In this document: positions 34,297-44,293 of the stretch, one piece after another
Layout: each line of letters begins with the position of its first letter
Position numbering within the stretch: position 1 is the stretch's first letter
NCBI GenBank assembly: GCA_015146655.1
Contig: VKHL01000114.1
Location: forward strand, 1-64,000
Source of the DNA: Ochromonas danica
Lineage: Eukaryota > Sar > Chrysophyceae > Chromulinales > Chromulinaceae
DNA: 64,000 nt
Reading direction: 5' to 3'
Notes under the pieces: generated by a model
What the model was told of the DNA's origin: nothing
Seen by the model: only the letters and a program-made list of their open reading frames with translations
Databases searched by the model: none
Made by a program: the position numbers and the translations under genes

Positions 34297-35796
34297 ATGG
34301 GGAATGACTTAGATGTTTGTTCTCAAGATAGTTATCTTGAAGAATACTTTCAACAACAACATGGACCTGCTAATGAATCTGTTTGGCAATTTATAACACG
34401 TAGTAGTGAACAATTTTGCAATAATCTAATTCAACCACGTAGATATCGTTATGATAGTACAGATTTAGATCTCTCCAAGTATTATTCGACTTCTTTCCGT
34501 TTTACCAAACAAATTTCTTGGGAACCTGTGGAATTCAATGCTCCTGTACAAGAACGTAATATGCATTGTTGCTTTTGGAGAAGAATCATAAAGACAAACA
34601 CGTCATCATCTTCTTCCTGTGAAGTTGATGAATCCTCCAATAACATCAAACCTATTTGTATTATTTATCTACATACGAATTTACGTTCTATGGCGGATGC
34701 TTTGGAAGTTTTCCCTCTTGCTGAAGCCCTGCAAGCACATGTTCTTTCAATGGACTTACCTGGCTGCGGGCAGAGTGATGGACAATTGCATGGTGATATG
34801 GATAAGGATATTGCTCCTTTGATTGACTGGGCAAAATGCCTTGCTGGTGATGATGTACAAATTGTCTTGTGGGCTCGTGGTCTAGCCACAGCTCCGTCTA
34901 TCCATATGTGTGCTCAGTTTCGACGATCTGCTCCTCCTGCACAGACCTCTAGCAAGTCTCGTTTTTCTTTCTTTCGGTCCACGACCAGTACCGCTGAAAG
35001 TGGCAATGATGCGGGCAATTCGTCCATAACGATTGGAGAAGGAGCGAATACTTCCCCTATCAAAGTAATGATCTTGGATTCTCCTTTCACAGCAATTCAA
35101 GAGATGGTCAAGGTTGCCATGGAGCGGATGCATGGTCGAGGGTATACCCTGACCAAGTCAATCTTGCAATGGGGTATTCAACGCATATTGCATCAACTGT
35201 CCCAAAAGCTCAATGGTCTCAACCTATTCAATATCAAACCAATCAGCGAGGTGAATCTAGTTCGAATTCCTGCTTTCATTCTATGTGCCGATGAAGATGA
35301 CTATATTCCAGCTGATCATGGGGCACAAATTGCTGCCAAATGGGGCGGTCCTGTACAATGTGCAACGTTCTCTGGCAAGCACTTTGGACAACGTAGTGCT
35401 GAGGTGGTCCTTTCAGTACTTCCTTTTATCAGATCATTCCTTGATATTTCGACTTCTTCTTCGAGTCAAACAAAGCCCTCCTTGGTGGAAGGTGTGGAGG
35501 AGAAGAAAGTGGTTGACGAGGATGCTGCTTTACACTTCCTTGATATTGAACGATTAGCTTCTTTACCTGAGCAAGATGATTCTCTTCTTGAGAACTTTGG
35601 GATTGATGTTGAAGAAGAATTTGATGAAGCTTTGTTGATATCAAGATCGAGTACTTACCCTGGTTTTCGTCGACAGATTGCATCGTTTGCCTCTCTGTCG
35701 TGTGCGGAAGGATCAAATGTAAATGGTCTTTCTGCTGGATTGTCGAAGCTAAGATCTCACAGTTTGACTTCCTTGGCATTGCGAGGAATTCCCTGA
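34297..35796 (+). CDS. Alpha/beta-hydrolase-fold protein lacking the nucleophile serine
   Basis: A single exon of 499 residues. The fold resembles the bem46/ABHD13-17-like group: YLHTNLRSMADALEVFPLAE matches the usual HGN...EAL strand, followed by SMDLPGCGQSDG, ILDSPFTAIQEMV, ILCADEDDYIPADHG and a late His in FSGKHFG. The nucleophile elbow, normally GxSxG, reads WARGLAT with Gly195 in place of Ser. The oxyanion HG is HT. So Asp and His remain but the enzyme should not work by the usual Ser mechanism. Ser-rich inserts (100-115 and 215-240) and a ~110-residue acidic tail are extra. A scaffold or lipid-binding role is possible. The start MGND could be N-myristoylated, though residue 6 is not Ser. 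Confidence 0.75.
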   Translation: MGNDLDVCSQDSYLEEYFQQQHGPANESVWQFITRSSEQFCNNLIQPRRYRYDSTDLDLSKYYSTSFRFTKQISWEPVEFNAPVQERNMHCCFWRRIIKTNTSSSSSCEVDESSNNIKPICIIYLHTNLRSMADALEVFPLAEALQAHVLSMDLPGCGQSDGQLHGDMDKDIAPLIDWAKCLAGDDVQIVLWARGLATAPSIHMCAQFRRSAPPAQTSSKSRFSFFRSTTSTAESGNDAGNSSITIGEGANTSPIKVMILDSPFTAIQEMVKVAMERMHGRGYTLTKSILQWGIQRILHQLSQKLNGLNLFNIKPISEVNLVRIPAFILCADEDDYIPADHGAQIAAKWGGPVQCATFSGKHFGQRSAEVVLSVLPFIRSFLDISTSSSSQTKPSLVEGVEEKKVVDEDAALHFLDIERLASLPEQDDSLLENFGIDVEEEFDEALLISRSSTYPGFRRQIASFASLSCAEGSNVNGLSAGLSKLRSHSLTSLALRGIP

Positions 35797-36252
35797 TCAA
35801 GTTGGAGAGAAGAAAAGTGTGTGTTGTTGGTCAATGTTTAAGATGATTATTGAAAGTACATAATGGTCTTCATGTGTTCTTAATGTTTGTAATGCGACGT
35901 AGCAAAAGTAAAACATAGCAAATTACACGATTTAAGCCCAATTCTAAGGCTCACTCAGAGTGTAATCAGTTCATCCAGTACAAATACAAGCCTCCGCTTG
36001 TCTGTCCAAATGTTCAATTCGTTATCCCCCCCAACCCCTTCCTCTTCTTTTAACTCTGGAACATACACTCCCCAGATCGCCTCCCTCCAAGTGCGCACTA
36101 CTATGTACAGGTTATGCTCAAAGAGAAAGTGTTTTAGACAACTGTGGCCACTGCAGGAACAGCTGGAGCAGACGACACGTCTCTACTCGGTGGAACTGGT
36201 GCTATTAGATATTCAGAGATGGTTAGTGATTACTTCAAAGAAGAGCAAGAAA
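35797..36252. other. Convergent 3' flanks, no gene seen
   Basis: A plus-strand frame from about 36127 to 36387 overlaps the last exon of the ubiquitin-like gene on the other strand. I judge the minus-strand exon real, so nothing is left here. Confidence 0.4.
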
Positions 36253-37680
36253 TCAAAGAGCCTTACTTTGATAAGCTTGTACAGCATTATGAAGACGAAC
36301 AGCACGAGAGACACAGCTCGCCCAAGCTCCTATACAGATACAAGCAACGACAATCGCCTGTAGAACCATGCAACAAAAGCAAAGATTAGCCGACTAAGAA
36401 GAGGCAGACATCACCATAGACTAGTGAATAACCTAACCTGTATTGTAAATGCTATTACCACTCTTCTATCTAAACCTGACGTATTCCCCGTATTCGATCC
36501 ATCACCATTCTCTCCATTATTTCCACCTGAACTATCCCCTCCGCCACTATTATCCCCACCACCATTATTGTTATCATTATCCACTTCATCTTTCTTGGCT
36601 TGATTGTAAGCTTTCTCTACCGCTGCAGAAACATCTACCACCCAGAAAATGCGCAAGACAATACAAGCTGCAGCAAGTATGACAAGGTATTTCACATATT
36701 TCCGCACATCATCAAATTGAAGAGTTCGTGTAGATTTTAATCCCCATCCTCCTACCACCATTCCCGCTGCACTACAAGCCTAGTATGACAGTGGAAGTGA
36801 TATTAGAAATATGAATATGAACCTTTAACTACGAGAGATTGGCAACTTACAGTGTCAAGAAGAAAGACAAAGGAGTCTAAATTGCCACTACCAAACTTCC
36901 CTATCCAAGTTAGGGCAAACCAATTAAAACTATAATTCAAATTCTCATAGACTATTATCATAGACAACTCTTACCTGTGGAACCAAAGTAGGAGAGATTA
37001 TTAAAGAGAGAGACAGCTGAGAGAAAGATCAACAAGACAGACCAAACTTTCACTTCCCGACCAGTTTCTAAAATAGAGGCATCAAAATGCATGGGAGTAA
37101 TGGTAATTCCTTCTAACTCATATGCAGAGAATCCAGGTGGACGAGATCGTCTAGTAGACGCATTGAAGGTGTTGTTGTTGTTGTTGTTATTGGTATTAGC
37201 TGGGACAGCTGTAACTTGTGTGGTAGATGATGTCGTGTTATCAGTCACACTGACAGCTACAACTGGTTGTGGAGGTGGTAAAGGGAAGAGATGGATAGCT
37301 GCTCCAGTGACTAGTTTGAAAGTTGATAGTGGAGCATCATCAGGTCTTAATTGTCTACCAGAAGCGATTAGTCGTTGTCGATCTAGTGGTACTGGACAAA
37401 GTCGACCAATTTTCTCTTTTAGTATTGCCACTGTAGTTTCACCCGATAATCCAGTAATTTCATGTGCTTCTTCTTTATAGAGGAGACGAAGTGTTGTAGG
37501 TGGAGTAGAAGTCTGAGAAGTTGACAATGTTGAGGTGGATGATGTGATGGTAGTAGCCATTTCAATAGAGGATGGTGATGATGATTGTAAAGGATTGGTT
37601 ATGATTCCTTCATTACCACCATGAAGAGTTCCTTCTTCTTCATCTCCAATACGTTGATAACGGGTTCCTCGAGGTAACAT
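36253..37680 (-). CDS. Ubiquitin-like domain membrane protein
   Basis: Four exons, 37680-36975, 36900-36851, 36779-36438 and 36357-36253, join in frame for 400 residues. Exon 1 carries a ubiquitin-like domain at about 60-135: LRLLYKEEAHEITGLSGETT, ILKEKIGRL, LDRQRLIASGRQLRPDDAPL. After a Ser/Thr/Asn-rich linker come four hydrophobic segments: VWSVLLIFLSAVSLFNNL, LDSFVFLLDTACSAAGMVVG, VKYLVILAAACIVLRIFWVV and, in the last exon, AIVVACICIGAWASCV. An Asn/Gly/Ser-rich loop separates the last two. The layout recalls TMUB and Dsc3-type proteins of ER/Golgi ubiquitin-ligase complexes, but the family is not certain. The final exon was found by its acceptor TTCTACAG and matching phase. It starts 97 bp from the next gene, head-to-head. 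Confidence 0.75.
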
Positions 37681-37777
37681 GATACTCGTCTAGTATGACT
37701 AGTAATAGAAATAGATAATCTAGTAGTAGTAATAGTAGTAGACGGATCAGTAGTTAACAGCAGGTTACAACAACAGA

Positions 37778-38701
37778 ATGCGGGCTGTTGGGACTGTCAA
37801 CAGCAGCACGGAGAAGGATGCGTTGGCAAAGGCAAGAAAAAACTGTTTGTTGAAAAGAGAAAAACGCGCTTTTCTATTCCCCTCTTGTCCCTCCCAATCA
37901 GCTTTGGACACCATATGGGACAAACAACAACAAGAACAAGCAGCTGAGACAAGAACAATGATTGACCCTTCTCCACCTGCACCATCATCTATCCCAGAAG
38001 ACTTTGATCTTATGTTATTGAGGTTAGTTTGGAAGTGTAAACCCTATATCTATGGAGAGCAATGGAAGGAAGTCTTGACCTCTTTGCCCATTTCTTATCA
38101 TTCTTCCACTTCTTCGTCATCATCGAGTCTTCCTTCTTGGCCCCTCCAACAACTCTCTAGTCACTTCAATGACATGCTACGTGAATACCAACAAGAAAAT
38201 GACGCATGGTTGAACCAGAAACCTAATGAAGAGAAAAAGCTTATTTTACAGCAGATTCTTGAAGAAATTGCAGACTATGAGTTCTTCAAAGAAGACACTG
38301 AGGATGAACAAGTTATTCTTAGAGAAAATGAACATGAGAATGGTCACTCACAAGAAACAGCAGCAATCAACAACTCAACAACAAACCATGAAAATGGTAC
38401 AGAGATATCGAATCTTGAGCAGCAAGTGATTGCTCAACATAGATCAGCCAGTCAAAATACAGAACCAAACTTGTCATCCGAAGAATGGGAAGTCATCTTG
38501 TCTGATAAGCAAATCGCAATCATAGAGAAGATGGAACAAGTTAGTCAACTTCGATTGTATCTCGAAGACAGACGGAAAACAGTCCATGGGAAACAGACAG
38601 TGTTTCATAAGATTTGCCAAACAAGGCAAGCACTACAGCAAGCGGGGATATGCTCTAACGACGTGTTGCTGTCACCGAAGAGAGGAGAGGAGGAGCGGTA
38701 G
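37778..38701 (+). CDS. Hypothetical helical protein
   Basis: A single exon of 307 residues, from the ATG of MRAVGTVNSS. It has a basic N-terminus, a Ser/Pro-rich linker, a helical middle (PEDFDLMLLRLVWKCKPYIY, WLNQKPNEEKKLILQQILEE) and a Glu/Gln-rich end with a coiled-coil-like stretch (KQIAIIEKMEQVSQLRLYLE). No known domain or membrane segment was recognised. It is divergent from the ubiquitin-like gene with 97 bp between starts, so the two may share regulation. Confidence 0.65.
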   Translation: MRAVGTVNSSTEKDALAKARKNCLLKREKRAFLFPSCPSQSALDTIWDKQQQEQAAETRTMIDPSPPAPSSIPEDFDLMLLRLVWKCKPYIYGEQWKEVLTSLPISYHSSTSSSSSSLPSWPLQQLSSHFNDMLREYQQENDAWLNQKPNEEKKLILQQILEEIADYEFFKEDTEDEQVILRENEHENGHSQETAAINNSTTNHENGTEISNLEQQVIAQHRSASQNTEPNLSSEEWEVILSDKQIAIIEKMEQVSQLRLYLEDRRKTVHGKQTVFHKICQTRQALQQAGICSNDVLLSPKRGEEER

Positions 38702-38956
38702 AGGATAAGTAATGCAGTATGCACTGCACTGTAACCCAATTCTCACATTCCCAACAACATCTCTAGTCCTTTTGTACATTCTTCATAGAATCAAGGATCA
38801 AATCTAAAGATCACCATACATCTTATTAGAAGGATGAAACATCTCAATGAAGGATACAAACACAATAACAAATATAGGAACTTCTGAGCTTCCTAATCCA
38901 TCCAAGTACAACTCATCACTAAAACTCTTCAAATAACAACACACTACATATTTTTC

Positions 38957-39257
38957 TTTCATATGTATGCTCCAAGACTGACGGGAGAGGATAGTATGAA
39001 ACCTCCTGAAGGAGAGATCCTACCCGCTAATTACAGAGCGCGCCATCGTTTGCCCTCTCCATCCCCAGCCTCATCCTTGAAAAACTCAAAGAAGAAGCCT
39101 TGAAAAGGGGAGAGATAGCACAGGAGATAGATTTATCCACCTGGTCTATCATGGAGAGGGAAGCCAATAGCTGACTGTCGCAATATTTGAAGATCAGTCT
39201 TTCATTGAGAGGTTGTCACCAGGACAACCAGAAGAGACCAACCGATTAATAATTGCT
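38957..39257. mobile_element. 301-bp dispersed element, copy 2 (intergenic)
   Basis: Identical to copy 1 at 33116-33416 over its full length, same orientation. It lies 256 bp after the stop of the hypothetical gene at 37778-38701. Flanks differ from copy 1 on both sides, so the ends of identity mark the ends of the duplicated unit. Confidence 0.7.
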
Positions 39258-39482
39258 CGTCTCAACATACATGACGACGGTATATATACAGAGAAGGTGG
39301 TTGAACTTTTAAAAGTACGCATTCTTTACCTCACTCAGAGAGATGGTTCCAGACATCATGACTGATGATGAGGTGGACAATTCGATCAAATCGAGCTTCC
39401 ACCACAGGAGTTCTTCACTTCACCACACAACATGTTGATGGAATGTCTCGTGGCATTTGTTTGTGGTGGTGTGAGCATTTGG

Positions 39483-39912
39483 TGCTTGTGCTTGTGCTTG
39501 TGTTTGTGTTTGTGTTTGTGTTTGTGTTTGTGTTTGTGTTTGTGTTTGTGTTTGTGTTTGTGTTTGTGTTTGTGCTTGTGCTTGTGTTTGTGTTTGTGTT
39601 TGTGTTTGTGTTTGTGTTTGTGTTTGTGTTTGTGTTTGTGTTTGTGTTTGTGTTTGTGCTTGTGCTTGTGTTTGTGTTTGTGTTTGTGTTTGTGTTTGTG
39701 TTTGTGTTTGTGTTTGTGTTTGTGTTTGTGTTTGTGTTTGTGCTTGTGCTTGTGTTTGTGTTTGTGTTTGTGTTTGTGTTTGTGTTTGTGTTTGTGTTTG
39801 TGTTTGTGTTTGTGTTTGTGTTTGTGCTTGTGCTTGTGTTTGTGTTTGTGTTTGTGTTTGTGTTTGTGTTTGTGTTTGTGTTTGTGTTTGTGTTTGTGTT
39901 TGTGTTTGTGTG
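39483..39912. repeat. TTTGTG hexamer satellite with 84-bp higher-order period
   Basis: The tract is built from TTTGTG, with pairs of CTTGTG at 39575, 39659, 39743 and 39827, exactly 84 bp apart (14 hexamers: two CTTGTG plus twelve TTTGTG). The higher-order copies look identical. The tract is strongly strand-asymmetric: T/G on one strand, A/C on the other. Confidence 0.95.
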
Positions 39913-40052
39913 TTTGTGTGTGTTGTTACACTGGATGGCTCAAGTGCGAGTTAGAAAGCTCATTTTATGACTTTTGCGTCAGGTGATTTCGTTTCGTTTC
40001 ATCGAAACATCGTGCAGTAACAATAGCTTGTACTAGCTGTCTGCTGGTAAAG

Positions 40053-41091
40053 ATGGAATGTCGATTCACTATTCTTCCTATCAATGATCCTTCTTCCACT
40101 TCTGTCATATATAAAGATCGAGATGTTAAAGAGCAGTTACTTCAATATAATCTCGATCAAACATTGACTATCACACGATTTCGATTCACAGGTCAACTAG
40201 CAACTTCCTCAACAACTGACTATCAGGAGTTGTTACAGGCCTTATTTGAAAGTCATGATTGTCGCGTAATCTTGAGTTGTCTTGGAGAACCTTCAATCCC
40301 AATTAGCATGAAAAGTGAAGCACTTAGTCTAACCACCATGAACTTGTCCTTCTTTGATCGCTTAACTGAACGAGGTAACTGCATATATTAGGACTTATTT
40401 TGACTCTTTAGCTGGTTTGTGATAGTTCTGTGCGTGTCATGTTGGCAGGTATTGTGGGTGGCGAGGGTCGAATCCGAGGATGTTTTGACGACACTTTCGA
40501 CGGCATCACAGTCAGTCCATTGCTTCACAATTGCTTCCATTGCTTGGTGTTTAATGATGGCTGAAGCATTGATCTAGGTTGGAGATCTACTGCGAGAGAT
40601 GCTAGTCAACGAGAACTCTGAGAACAGCGACCTCTTCTCTGCGGCAGATCGTCAGGAGGTCATCTACCAACTCTTTAAACTCTTCGCCATTGGAGGAGAG
40701 CTATGTCAACCTGATGTGGATATTGAGAAGTAAGTCATGTGCCTTTAGAGTGGTCTTGAAGCATTTGTCAATGACTTTGTGCTGTGCCTTGTTGCAGATA
40801 TTTGACAATCACCAAGGCGGTATACAAAGATCTTATTACAGTCTACAGGTGATCCCATCCTATGAAAATGAGATGCTCTCCATTGCGTGACATAGCTTCT
40901 CTTTCTTGTTTAGAGAGAATTCGAGCCAAGCAGTTCAAGTGTCTGGCAGGGCCTTTCTCGTGCATTCTGTGTCCGGCGTAACCCTTCACACTCATTCTCC
41001 AGACTCTCCTCGAAACCTTTTCCTTGTTATTATCGACCCAATGAAGCGACTCGTCACTGTAGTTAAGAACTCAGATAAGAAGTTTTGGTGA
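40053..41091 (+). CDS. CFAP300: CFAP300-like dynein-arm assembly factor
   Basis: Five exons, 40053-40374, 40449-40510, 40578-40729, 40798-40848 and 40914-41091, join in frame for 254 residues, close to the ~267 of human CFAP300 (C11orf70). Matching blocks include LSFFDRL, GRIRGCFDDTFDGI, RQEVIYQLFKLFAIGGELCQ, YLTITKAVYKDLITVYR and the end LFLVIIDPMKRLVTVV. CFAP300 is a cytoplasmic factor that helps deliver or assemble inner and outer dynein arms for cilia. Three of its exons are under 160 bp, so it is easily missed by single-frame scanning. It is the third flagellar gene in this part of the window. Confidence 0.9.
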
Positions 41092-41503
41092 CAGATATCA
41101 ACTTGTTGTTTAACTACTATTACACCACTCCATGAACTTGTGATAATATGCATTTTCTCTCGGGCTAAACTTGCTGTGATAGAATATCTTTCAGGGGTTT
41201 CTTAGAAGTTGAAATGATTTGATAGTATTGACAGAGATATAGAAATAGTAAAGCCATCAATTTGATCGATGACGACGACTATTACTACTACTGCTTCGTG
41301 TTGATCCATCCAGAAGACTGTGGAAGAGTAGTGACAAAGGATATGTTGTGTTGTCGAATATGTACAAGTATAATAATAACAATAGCAAAATAACGAAGCA
41401 AGAAGATCAAGGGGGGGGGGGGGGGGGGGGTTAACCTTGTATCATGGATACCCCTCAACTCCATGCAGGAGACAGAGAACAGAATAGGAGGTAGTACCGT
41501 AGA
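41092..41503. other. Convergent 3' flanks with a G20 run
   Basis: No gene seen between CFAP300 and the hypothetical gene ending at 41504. It contains twenty consecutive G at 41411-41430. Confidence 0.5.
41411..41430 (+). repeat. Homopolymer of 20 G
   Basis: Twenty uninterrupted G lie 74 bp beyond the stop of the gene at 41504-42339, where they would be C in its transcript. Such a run could form a G-quadruplex or be a sequencing artefact in length. Confidence 0.9.
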
Positions 41504-42339
41504 TTAAGGTCGAGGGAAGTGGTCAGGATCATAGACACCTGCCCAATAGGCTATTTCCAAGATGGAATCTGGAAAAGGCAGATAGTAACGTGGATCGGGA
41601 TGAGTGGCCAATCCTGAAGCAGATTTAACTGCTGCTGATGTCATTTCATCATAGCCTTTAGTATCAATCAATTCAGCAGCTAAGGCAAGCAGTTGTAGAT
41701 TGTCAGCGAAGTGTTGTTGGTCATGACTGTTGCCAATGGTGCGATGATGATGATGATGACTTAGCATATCAGATGCCATCCAATTCTCAAAAGAAGAACC
41801 AGCAGCAGATGAAATAGAAAGATTCTTTTCTTTTCTGTTTGGAATTATATCACCATTCTTACGAGGTCTCTTTGCTTTCGTTGTGCTTGCTTTTACTTTT
41901 TGGCTTCTTCTTGTTGTGGTGGCTGTGGTTGTTGTTGTGGTAGTTGTGTTTTCTTCCTCTTCTTGGTGAGTAGCTTGGAACATGTTGTTGTTGTGGTTAT
42001 TGTTGTTTTGTCTTCTTCCTGACCACATTATCTCATATAACAATCTTTCTGATTCTAATAGACGTATTACACTGTTTTGATGATGGAATTCTTCTTTACT
42101 TTTGTTGTTATTCTCTACGTGTCAACTGCAATAATAACAACAATAGTGTTGTCATAGCAGATGACAATTGGTTTGGTTTGGTGTTGTGAGGAGAGAACAG
42201 GAGAGAGAAGGCGGATTTTCAGGTTTACAAGTTGAATATTCTTACTAAGATAACCGCCTTTCTGCTCAGCAGAGCTGGGAACTGGAAGATTATCTTCTTG
42301 TTGTAGACTATGTATATATAGTATTGTATATGGTTTCAT
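41504..42339 (-). CDS. Hypothetical protein, two exons, low-complexity middle
   Basis: Exons 42339-42246 and 42114-41504 join in frame over a 131-bp GT-AG intron for 234 residues. The join is supported by a GTAAGA donor and a TAG acceptor that restore one codon and keep the frame open. The N-terminus reads MKPYTILYIHSLQQEDNLPV, then HHQNSVIRLLESERLLYEIM. A Thr run, a basic patch (AKRPRKNG) and a His run follow. The C-terminus, HPDPRYYLPFPDSILEIAYW, looks folded and could be the conserved part. No family was recognised. The basic patch could be a nuclear signal. Confidence 0.65.
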
Positions 42340-42698
42340 GGTTCTTCTTTGAAGGGGCTAATCGTATCCTCTATGGCATCACTTGACCAATAGCCACTTG
42401 TTCTATATTATTTTGTAACAACTTTTCTTAAGATTACGTGACCCACAACACCACATGAAAACCGCCAAAGCTCTCATTCCATATGGAATCCACTGGAATG
42501 TCTCCGCCTTCTCTGCTGCCTTGCACTGGCACTGTGAGCGTTCAATCATCAACAACAACTCAACCTCCGGACTTAGACTTGTTGCTCGTTGTCCAGACCA
42601 CACGGTCTAGAGTCTGCTGCTGTATTATATTATAGCCTACAATATTTACTAACCTGTTCTGAGATAGTCGACGGAAAGCAATCCTGGTGGTGATCATC
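42340..42698. other. Shared upstream region of two divergent genes
   Basis: 359 bp separate the starts of the hypothetical gene and the FAD oxidoreductase. No gene was seen within. Confidence 0.45.
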
Positions 42699-44008
42699 AT
42701 GTCTGACTTCATGCAGAATGGAAATGATCAAAATCATACCAATCATGATATCATTATTTTAGGTAAGAAAAAACATCAATCTCTTACGAAACACACCACC
42801 ACTATATCATTGATGATGGTTGACTAACTCAACTTGACTCACTTTCTCTCTGTGTTGTCTTTCTATTAGGTGGGGGTATACATGGCGTCTGTATTGCCTA
42901 TTATCTTGCCACTAAATATGGCAAGCATCCTCTCATCATTGAACAAAGTCAAATTGCTGCGGCAGCATCAGGAAAAGCTGGTGGATTTCTTGCACGAGAT
43001 TGGGGACATGGTCCAACTGTAGATCTACACAAAATCTCTTACCAACTACACAAAGAACTCGCACAAACGTTAAATCTACAATCTTATCGTGAAATACCTA
43101 CTTTAGAAGTCTATGTCCACTCGAAAGGTCTACGAATAGCACCTTGGTTAGATCGAGAAGGAGGTGCGATATTAATGGATCGTAATACAGCTCAAGTTAC
43201 ACCATTGGAGTTTACAAATAAGGTTTATCAAGCTGCAGAGGCATTAGGAACACGTATTCTATATGATCGTGCTTGTGGATTAGATAGAGATGAAGATGGT
43301 CGTGTTGTGGGTGTTCTACTTGAAAAAGCAGGTCGTCTAGCAGCTAAGCAAGTGGTGATTGCTTTAGGTCCTTGGTCAGGTGTAGCTGTTGAAGACTGGT
43401 TTGATCTTCCTTTACCTATGGAAGGATTACGATCAACTTCATTGATTGTCTCCAAACTTTCTCCTCTATTAGAACCAGCACAAGCTTATGCTTGCTTTTG
43501 TGAAGAAGATGCGAACGAATGCCATTTGGAACTTTATCCACGTCCTAATGGTGATCTTTATGTTTGTGGTTGTGGTGGAAGTGATCATGTCTTTGGAGAT
43601 CGTTTACGTTCTGATGGAGAATGTGGTCGTGCTGAAAAGGTTGCACCAGATGAAGGTCGTGTAGAGAAGGCATTAGCTTCTCTTCGAGCACTGTCATCTA
43701 TGACTGATAATCTACCTGCTGATCATGTTACTACACAAGCTTGTATGCGTCCAGTTACTCCTGATGGTTGGCCTGTAATGGGGGAGATACCAGGTGTTGG
43801 TAATGCATTCATTTCAGCAGGTCATAATTGTTGGGGTATTCTCTGGGCACCAGCTTGTGGCCTCGCCATGGCTGATCTTCTTGTCACAGGCCAGACATCA
43901 CTCTTTAATATACAACCGTTCACACCAGAACGTTATTTAGTACCAGGACAACCACTGTGTCATCGAGGAAAGAAGATGGGAGTAGAGCCAAAAGGAGAGC
44001 AATGGTGA
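42699..44008 (+). CDS. FAD-dependent oxidoreductase of the DAO family (Tda3-like)
   Basis: Exons 42699-42762 and 42870-44008 join in frame for 400 residues. The dinucleotide-binding motif ILGGGIHGVCIAYYLA is split by the intron. AAAASGKAGGFLARDWGHG, the middle QVTPLEFTNKVYQAAEALG and the C-terminal FAD motif SAGHNCWGILWAPACGLAMA place it with D-amino-acid-oxidase-like proteins, nearest to fungal Tda3 and plant relatives. It would oxidise an amine with FAD; the substrate is not known. There is no signal peptide or PTS1 (ends KGEQW), so it is probably cytosolic, as yeast Tda3 is thought to be. Confidence 0.88.
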
Positions 44009-44293
44009 TGATGATATGGTATGACATGGTATGGTATGGTATTAATGTCTTCTTGTGATTTCTGTTCCTCTTCCTTCTTCCTCTACATCTCTTCTCTTCT
44101 GTTTATTATTATTATATTCATAGTTATTACAATTGTCGATTGACCCATGATATGATATGAGATGTTATTTTCCATGGGGTTGATGGCTAATTAGCTTATC
44201 ACTCGATGATTGAGTTACCTTATGACTAACAACGTGTCATGATGGTATAGTAACACATCGTTAATTACACGATGCTCTCTCTCTTACTACCCA
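44009..44293. other. Convergent 3' flanks, no gene seen
   Basis: A TGGTA-rich patch (44015-44041) after the FAD gene stop is the only notable sequence. Confidence 0.4.

Larger units (their letters stand above)
38702..40052. other. Gene-free stretch with element copy 2 and satellite
   Basis: It holds the 301-bp element at 38957-39257 and the hexamer satellite at 39483-39912. Frames crossing the satellite (Val-Phe or Leu-Cys runs) are products of the repeat, not genes. Confidence 0.8.

Noticed and set aside
35998-36389. Plus-strand frame ending KLLYRYKQRQSPVEPCNKSKD-like residues
   Set aside because: No ATG start or family. The opposite strand has a phase-correct last exon with a hydrophobic helix and good splice sites.
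39365-39986. Long frames of Val-Phe and Leu-Cys dipeptides
   Set aside because: They are translations of the TTTGTG satellite in two frames, with no conserved flanks.
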